Source of the DNA: Candidatus Woesearchaeota archaeon
GTDB lineage: Archaea > Nanobdellota > Nanobdellia > Pacearchaeales > GW2011-AR1
DNA: 47,371 nt
Reading direction: 5' to 3'
NCBI GenBank assembly: GCA_012798335.1
Contig: JAAZNJ010000004.1
Span: forward strand, 1-47,371
Position numbers and translations under genes: made by a program. The notes under the pieces are model-generated. The model made no database searches. It worked only from the letters and a program-made list of their open reading frames with translations, and was not told where the DNA came from. Below are positions 42,416-47,371 of this stretch, piece by piece; position 1 is the first letter of the stretch, and the number at the start of each line of letters is the position of its first letter.

Positions 42416-43543
42416 ATGACTTTTAAAATAATTTATGAAGATAAGAAAACAAAAGCACGTATTGGAAAACTAAAAACTAAAAGTGGAACAGCTGAAACCC
42501 CTTTTTTTATGCCTGTTGCAACAAGAGCAGCAACAAAAGGTATAACAGTAGAAGAACTCTATAAAATGGGTGTTCAAACAACAATTTCCAATGCTCTTAT
42601 CTTGTACTTAAGGCAAGGTTCTGAAATAATAAAAAAAGCAGGAGGCATAAAAAAATTCATGAATTGGAAAGGTTTGAATTTTACTGATTGTGGGGGTTTT
42701 CAAATGTATTCTAAAAATATTTATTTGTCTTCTTCAGACAAAGGGGTTTTATTTAAAAATCCTATAAATGGTGAAAAACTTTTTATAACTCCTGAAAAAG
42801 ACATGGAAATTCAATTAGATATTGGGAGTGATGTTGCAATGTCTTTAGATTCTATGCCTCTATATAATCATACAAAAAAACAGATTATGGAAGCAGGAGA
42901 AAAAACAAAGGCTTGGGCAAAAAGATGTAAAATACATCATGATAATTTACAAAAAGAAATTCCAAAAAACAAAAAACAATTATTATTTGGGATAATACAA
43001 GGGGGTATCTATGAAGATTTAAGAGAAGACCAAACAAAAAGTTTAATGCAATTGGATTTTGATGGTTATTCAATCGGGGGTTTTGGTTTAGGTGAAACAA
43101 TTGAAGAAGAGTTTAATGCAGTAAAAGTTGTAAAAAATATTTTACCAAAAGAAAAACCAGTTTATCTTATGGGCATAGGTACGCCAATAGAGATTCTAAA
43201 AGGGATAGAGTTAGGAGTAGATGTATTTGATTCAAGGATGCCAACACAAAGTGCAAGAAGAGGAACATTATTTACTTGGAAAGGAAAAATTAAAATTTTA
43301 AATGAAAAATATAAATTTGATTATACTAGCTTAGATGAAGAATGTGATTGTTTTGTTTGTAAAAATTATACTAAAGCTTTTTTAAGGTATCAACTTATAA
43401 ATAATGAACCATTAGGCCAAAGACTGGCTATGTATCATAATGTTTATTTCTTAACCAAATTAATAGAAAAAGCAAAAGAACAGATAAAAAAGAATAAATT
43501 TAAAGAATTTAAAGAAAAATTTGAAAAAGATTACAAAAACTAA
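42416..43543 (+). CDS. tgt: tRNA-guanine(34) transglycosylase, bacterial-like Tgt
   Basis: The 375-residue protein has TDCGGFQMYS (active-site Asp), FGIIQGG, GGFGLGE (substrate-selectivity loop), MGIGTP, DSRMPTQSARRGTLFTW (nucleophile Asp region) and zinc ligands CDCFVCKNYTKAFLRYQL. Its size and the ARRGTLFT and CxCxxC...HN pattern fit the bacterial queuine/preQ1-type enzyme, not archaeal ArcTGT, which has a long C-terminal PUA part. It would modify G34 of Q-type tRNAs. It lies between ftsY and SRP54 genes. Confidence 0.88.
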   Translation: MTFKIIYEDKKTKARIGKLKTKSGTAETPFFMPVATRAATKGITVEELYKMGVQTTISNALILYLRQGSEIIKKAGGIKKFMNWKGLNFTDCGGFQMYSKNIYLSSSDKGVLFKNPINGEKLFITPEKDMEIQLDIGSDVAMSLDSMPLYNHTKKQIMEAGEKTKAWAKRCKIHHDNLQKEIPKNKKQLLFGIIQGGIYEDLREDQTKSLMQLDFDGYSIGGFGLGETIEEEFNAVKVVKNILPKEKPVYLMGIGTPIEILKGIELGVDVFDSRMPTQSARRGTLFTWKGKIKILNEKYKFDYTSLDEECDCFVCKNYTKAFLRYQLINNEPLGQRLAMYHNVYFLTKLIEKAKEQIKKNKFKEFKEKFEKDYKN

Positions 43544-43584
43544 AATACCCAAAATTTAATAACCTTTAAAATACTTTTAAGAAG

Positions 43585-44955
43585 ATGCTAGAAAAATTAG
43601 GAAACGCTATAAAAAAAGCAACAGATAAAATTGCTAATGCAATATTTTTAAACAAAGAAGAATTAGATGAAATTGTAAGAGAATTACAAAGAGCATTAAT
43701 AGAAGCTGATGTAAACATTTTCTTAGTTAAAGAATTAAGTGAAAAAATAAGAAAAGAAGGATTAGATGAGAGAATTAAAGGAATTGAAAAAAAAGAACAT
43801 CTTATTAAATTATTGCATGATGAATTAACTTCTATTTTAGGGGAATATTCTCCATTAAAATTAAATTCAAGAAGGAATGTAATAATTCTCTTAGGTTTAT
43901 ATGGAAGTGGTAAAACAACAACAATTGCAAAATTAGGAAATTATTATGCAAAAAGAGGTTTTAAAGTTGCTTTAGTAGGTTTAGATGTTTATAGGCCTGC
44001 TGCTTCAGAGCAATTAAAACAATTAGCTGAAAAAAATAAATTAAATTATTTTATTGATATAAAAGAAAAAAATCCTGTAAAAATATTAAGAGAATATGAA
44101 AAAAAATTAGAAGATTATAACTTAATTTTAATAGATACAGCAGGAAGACACACATTAGATGAAGATTTAATAAAAGAAATAAAAAATATAGAAAAAGAAG
44201 CAAAGCCAACAGAATCAATTCTTGTAATTCCTGCAGATATTGGCCAATCTGCAAAAAATCAATCAAAACAATTCAAAGAAGCTGTTAATATTTCTGGAGT
44301 TATAGTAACAAGAATGGATTCTACAGCAAAAGCAGGAGGAGCTTTAACAGCTTGCGCAGAAACAAAATCTCCAATCTACTTTATAACTAATGGTGAAAAA
44401 ATAAACGATATAGAAGAGTTTAATCCTTCTTCTTTTCTTTCAAGACTTTTAGGATTAGGGGATTTAGATTCTTTAATTCAAAAAATAAATTTGATAACAG
44501 ATGAACAAAAGCAGAAAAAAATTCAAAAAAACATTGAAGAAGGAAAATTAAGATTAGAAGATGTTATAGAACAAGTAAAGTCTATGAACGAGATAGGCGG
44601 ATTATCTAAGATTAAATCTTTAATTCCAGGATTTTCAGATATAGACAAAAAAATATCTAATGATTTAATTGAAAACCAGCAAGAAAAAATAAAGAGATGG
44701 GAACATATAATTAAATCTATGACAGAAGAAGAAAAAGAAAATCCAGAAATAATAGAAAAACAAAATTCAAGATTACAAAGAATAGCAAAGGGTTCAGGTA
44801 CAACAACAAGCGAAGTTAGAGCTTTATTAAAGCAATACAAACTTTTAAATGAAGTTATTAAATCAGGAGTTAATTCTAATAATTTTTCTGGAATGATGAG
44901 TCAAAAACAGATGATGAAATTTGCAAAAAAGTTTGGAAAAAAATTAAAATTCTAA
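43585..44955 (+). CDS. srp54: Signal recognition particle protein SRP54
   Basis: The 456-residue protein has an N domain (1-90), a G domain (LGLYGSGKTTTIAKLG, DVYRPAASEQL, DTAGRHTLDEDLIKE, TRMDSTAKAGGA) and a C-terminal M domain (about 295-456) with IEKQNSRLQRIAKGSGTTTSEVRALLKQY and a Met-containing tail. It binds signal sequences and SRP RNA. SRP RNA and SRP19 are not seen in the window. It is followed by Bud32 after 1 nt. Confidence 0.97.
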   Translation: MLEKLGNAIKKATDKIANAIFLNKEELDEIVRELQRALIEADVNIFLVKELSEKIRKEGLDERIKGIEKKEHLIKLLHDELTSILGEYSPLKLNSRRNVIILLGLYGSGKTTTIAKLGNYYAKRGFKVALVGLDVYRPAASEQLKQLAEKNKLNYFIDIKEKNPVKILREYEKKLEDYNLILIDTAGRHTLDEDLIKEIKNIEKEAKPTESILVIPADIGQSAKNQSKQFKEAVNISGVIVTRMDSTAKAGGALTACAETKSPIYFITNGEKINDIEEFNPSSFLSRLLGLGDLDSLIQKINLITDEQKQKKIQKNIEEGKLRLEDVIEQVKSMNEIGGLSKIKSLIPGFSDIDKKISNDLIENQQEKIKRWEHIIKSMTEEEKENPEIIEKQNSRLQRIAKGSGTTTSEVRALLKQYKLLNEVIKSGVNSNNFSGMMSQKQMMKFAKKFGKKLKF

Positions 44956-44956
44956 A

Positions 44957-45583
44957 ATGTCAAAACAAGAATTAATACAACGAGGAGCAGAAGCAAAAAT
45001 ATTTTTAGATAAAGAAAAAAATTTGATTATTAAGGAAAGAATAAAAAAAGGTTATAGAATAAACGAGATAGATCATAAGATTAGAAAACAAAGAACTAAA
45101 GCAGAAAAGAAAATATTGAAAAAAGCTTCTGAAATAATCAATAGCCCAAAACCAAAAGAAGAAGATGAAGATTACAAGATTATAATTCCGTATATAAAAG
45201 GAAAAAAGATTTCTGAAAGTTTAGAAGAGTTTGAGATAGAAAAACAAAAAAAGATTATGAGAGAGATAGGGAATAAAATTGCAAAACTTCACAATAATAA
45301 TATAATTCATGGAGATTTAACAACAAGCAATTTTATTTTTAATGAAGAAGAAAATAAAACTTATACAATAGATTTTGGTTTAGGTTTTATAAGTCAAAAA
45401 ATAGAGGACAAAGCAGTTGATTTGCATTTACTTAAACAAGCTTTAGAAACAAAACATTCTTCTAATTACCAAGTATTTTTTGAGGAATTTCTTGAAGGTT
45501 ATAAAAAAGAAAGCAAGGACTTTGATAAAATTCTTCAAAGACTTAAGGCCTTAGAAAAGCGTGGAAGATATAAAGGGGGATAA
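44957..45583 (+). CDS. bud32: KEOPS complex kinase/ATPase Bud32
   Basis: The 208-residue atypical kinase has the short Bud32 form: GAEAKIFL glycine-loop region, KERIKKGYR (Lys), HNNNIIHGDLTTSNFIF (catalytic loop HGDLTTSN) and TIDFGLGF (DFG). It ends in the typical basic RGRYKGG tail. KEOPS makes t6A37 of tRNA with Kae1, which is not in the window. Coupled to SRP54. Confidence 0.95.
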   Translation: MSKQELIQRGAEAKIFLDKEKNLIIKERIKKGYRINEIDHKIRKQRTKAEKKILKKASEIINSPKPKEEDEDYKIIIPYIKGKKISESLEEFEIEKQKKIMREIGNKIAKLHNNNIIHGDLTTSNFIFNEEENKTYTIDFGLGFISQKIEDKAVDLHLLKQALETKHSSNYQVFFEEFLEGYKKESKDFDKILQRLKALEKRGRYKGG

Positions 45584-45635
45584 AAGCTCCACCAGCTATA
45601 TCATCCTCCTGGCATTTCCGTATGAGATAAATATC

Positions 45636-46796
45636 TTACTCTAAAAAGAACTTATACCCATTAGCTATAATTTTATTCTTTAACTTTATTTTATTAAAAA
45701 CTTCTAACTGTTTTTCGTTAAGCTCTTGGTTATATTTTGTTTCAATTAAACTGTCTTTTGTGATGAAATCTATTTCTATTGAATTTTCTAAATAATAATT
45801 AGGATTTTTATTTTTAATCTTTAAGAATACGAGATTTTCATAACTTGCTCCCAAATCCTTAAATCCAGTTATAACATTTTTTATTCCTACATCTCCAATA
45901 TAGATTTTTTTAGGAGATGTTACTTTCTCATTAGTAGACTTAGAATATCTGTCAACAACATAAAATAAATATGCCTTTTCAAAGTAACCTACGTATCTTT
46001 TAACACTATCTACTGAAATTTTTAATAGTTCTGCAAGTTTATTATAACTCATAGGTTTTCCAACCCCTTGGCATAGTAATACAAATAATTCTTTTACTGC
46101 TTTTTCTCCAGATATTTTATAATAAGCTATTATATCCTTATAGACAATGCTCTCAACTAATTCATTTAAATAAGCTCTATCTTCAGTTAAGACAAAGTAA
46201 GGTATTCCTCCAATTCTCAAGTAATCTTTGAAATAACTTTCTAGTTTTGCTTTGTCCGCTTTTCCTATATCTGCTCCTTTAAATTTTAAAAATTCCTGGA
46301 AATTTAACGGCATTATTTCTATAGTTTTAGTTCTACCTGTAAGAAGAGCCTTTTTGTCCCTCATTAAAGTAGCAATGGAAGAAGAACAAATAATTTTTAA
46401 GTTTTCATTATCATATAAACTCTTTAATTCTTGCTCGAAATTATCTCTAGAAGTAACCTCATCTAAAAATAAATAGAAAAAGTCTGTTGCAGACTTCTTG
46501 TGAATCTTTCTATATTCTTCAATTAACTGATGAACCGAAAATCCTAAAAGATTAAAGGAGTCAAGTTGAATAAATAATATGTCTTCGGGTTTTGTTTGGT
46601 TAGTTAATAACTGGTTTATTGTCTGCATTAATAAAGTGGTTTTCCCAATTCTTCTAAGCCCTGTTAAAAATATTATTTCTTTATTTTTTATATTCTCAAA
46701 TATTTCATTTAGATAAATTTCCCGAGGTATACTCTTTTCTTTAAATTTTCCTTCCCACCAGGGATTCTGTTTATAAAGTTCTGATTCTATATCCAT
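45636..46796 (-). CDS. AAA ATPase with DUF4143 domain
   Basis: The 386-residue protein has an N-terminal P-loop ATPase (GLRRIGKTTLLMQ; YLFLDEVTSRDNFEQELKSL as Walker B) and a C-terminal DUF4143 domain with winged-helix KLAELLKISVDSVKRYVGYFEKAYLFYVV and a nuclease-fold-like IEIDFITKDSLIETKY. Such proteins are abundant in archaea and bacteria, are often lineage-specific and are of unknown function. It stands alone between Bud32 and a non-coding region. Confidence 0.88.
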   Translation of the reverse strand: MDIESELYKQNPWWEGKFKEKSIPREIYLNEIFENIKNKEIIFLTGLRRIGKTTLLMQTINQLLTNQTKPEDILFIQLDSFNLLGFSVHQLIEEYRKIHKKSATDFFYLFLDEVTSRDNFEQELKSLYDNENLKIICSSSIATLMRDKKALLTGRTKTIEIMPLNFQEFLKFKGADIGKADKAKLESYFKDYLRIGGIPYFVLTEDRAYLNELVESIVYKDIIAYYKISGEKAVKELFVLLCQGVGKPMSYNKLAELLKISVDSVKRYVGYFEKAYLFYVVDRYSKSTNEKVTSPKKIYIGDVGIKNVITGFKDLGASYENLVFLKIKNKNPNYYLENSIEIDFITKDSLIETKYNQELNEKQLEVFNKIKLKNKIIANGYKFFLE

Positions 46797-47371
46797 AAAT
46801 ATTTTACCCTCCTCTAATTTATAAACTTTACTATCCCATCGTATAATTTAGCATATTTCTTTACGATGACATAAGATAGTTACTTTGCCCTAAGATTAAA
46901 AGTAAAAATAAGTAAAAGGATAATAATCTTATAAACAAAAATATCCCAATAAAAATCCCCCAGTATAGATAGCCCCACCAGCTCTTGAACTTAAAGTTAG
47001 ATAACCCTTATTTTGTGTGTTTTCGTATATTAAACACACAATTAAGATTATGATTCTATCATTTTTATAGTTTTCTCTTTCCTAAGAACTTAGTTCCGCA
47101 GAGAGTTTTTAATGATTAAAGTATTGCAATTAATAACCAAAATTAATAACTATTTTGAGAATGCACGATATGTTTTCGGAATCTGCGGAAATATACCCAA
47201 AATAATGAAAAGAAGATTTGCCTTATAGCGGAAAGCATTAATACAAATTCAAAAAAAATTCAAAAAAAACATTCTCAAAGAATAAAAAGATGAGTTAGGT
47301 CAATACCTCAAAAGTTATTAATTTTCGTTAACAACTGAAAATGGGAAAACAAAAATTAAAACTTATTAAAA
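46797..47371 (-). other. Non-coding terminal region with several inverted repeats
   Basis: No ORF, tRNA or recognised RNA family was found in these 575 bases. Repeats seen: TGTGTGTTT/AAACACACA with 9-nt loop (47014-47040), TTCCGCAGA (47094-47102) with TCTGCGGAA (47182-47190), and TTTGAGAATG (47154-47163) with CATTCTCAAA (47270-47279). The last two cross one another. It may hold a structured RNA or regulatory site for a gene beyond the window. Confidence 0.4.

Noticed and set aside
45588..46990. Short CCACCAGCT motif on both sides of the AAA ATPase gene as possible insertion boundaries
   Set aside because: Only nine bases are shared and the surrounding sequence does not match, so chance is likely.

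Overview
The window is AT-rich archaeal chromosomal DNA. The core genes are archaeal: TFB, TFE-alpha, eS1, eS8, eS17, eL42, an Lsm protein, Gins51, Bud32, an EndA splicing endonuclease, apgM-type phosphoglycerate mutase, and tRNA introns with bulge-helix-bulge splice sites. Small proteins, a short AlaRS lacking its C-terminal domain, very large secreted proteins and many Lys/Glu/Asn-rich proteins point to a DPANN archaeon of the Woesearchaeota/Pacearchaeota type. That placement is inferred from gene style; no rRNA gene is present.

Layout. 1-8353 (minus strand): the N-terminal 754 residues of a secreted surface protein, an intron-containing tRNA-Arg(TCG), a 32-residue peptide gene, a DHH phosphoesterase, a decarboxylase/deoxyhypusine-synthase pair, two membrane proteins (SpoIIM family, rhomboid) and TFE. 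8475-15169: two coiled-coil proteins, AlaRS, a transglutaminase-like membrane protein (minus), EndA, a winged-helix/nuclease-like protein, eS17, an intron-containing CAU tRNA and a secreted zinc protease. 15188-19361 (minus): GlyRS downstream of tRNA-Cys, a minimal [FeFe]-hydrogenase-like protein downstream of tRNA-Arg(TCT), RNase Z and an Lsm protein.

19496-25796 is an accessory island. It begins with a decayed tyrosine recombinase (minus) and continues with three plus-strand gene cassettes separated by folded, repeated intergenic elements. At least one element (24772-24860) has the R''-L''...L'-R' architecture of an integron attC site ending in GTTAGGC. The cassettes carry a HinfI-like restriction-modification pair; two small unknown genes, a metallopeptidase-nucleotidyltransferase fusion and a HIT hydrolase; and a SAM methyltransferase. 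Near-identical 77-bp repeats bound the island. I read it as an integron-like cassette array, or a cluster of attC sites whose integrase has decayed.

25869-27380: eS8, TFB and tRNA-Leu. 27405-36722 (minus): three surface or secreted proteins, one of 2122 residues, sharing a duplicated CHAP/NlpC-like domain. 36832-39191: tRNA-Val, a zinc-ribbon membrane protein, eL42, eS1, tRNA-Thr and a PD-(D/E)XK-type protein. 39252-41108 (minus): Gins51 and apgM. 41210-45583: FtsY, a bacterial-looking Tgt, SRP54 and Bud32. 45636-46796 (minus): a DUF4143-type AAA ATPase. The final 575 bases have no gene but contain several inverted repeats.

Themes. tRNA processing is well represented (EndA, RNase Z, Tgt, Bud32 and seven tRNA genes, two with introns), as is SRP targeting (FtsY, SRP54). 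The most unusual items are the cassette island, a tRNA-Arg intron containing a duplicated 37-nt element, a CAU tRNA with a compensated 19-56 tertiary pair, a deoxyhypusine-synthase-like protein lacking the usual polyamine-binding acids, and the small hydrogenase-like protein.
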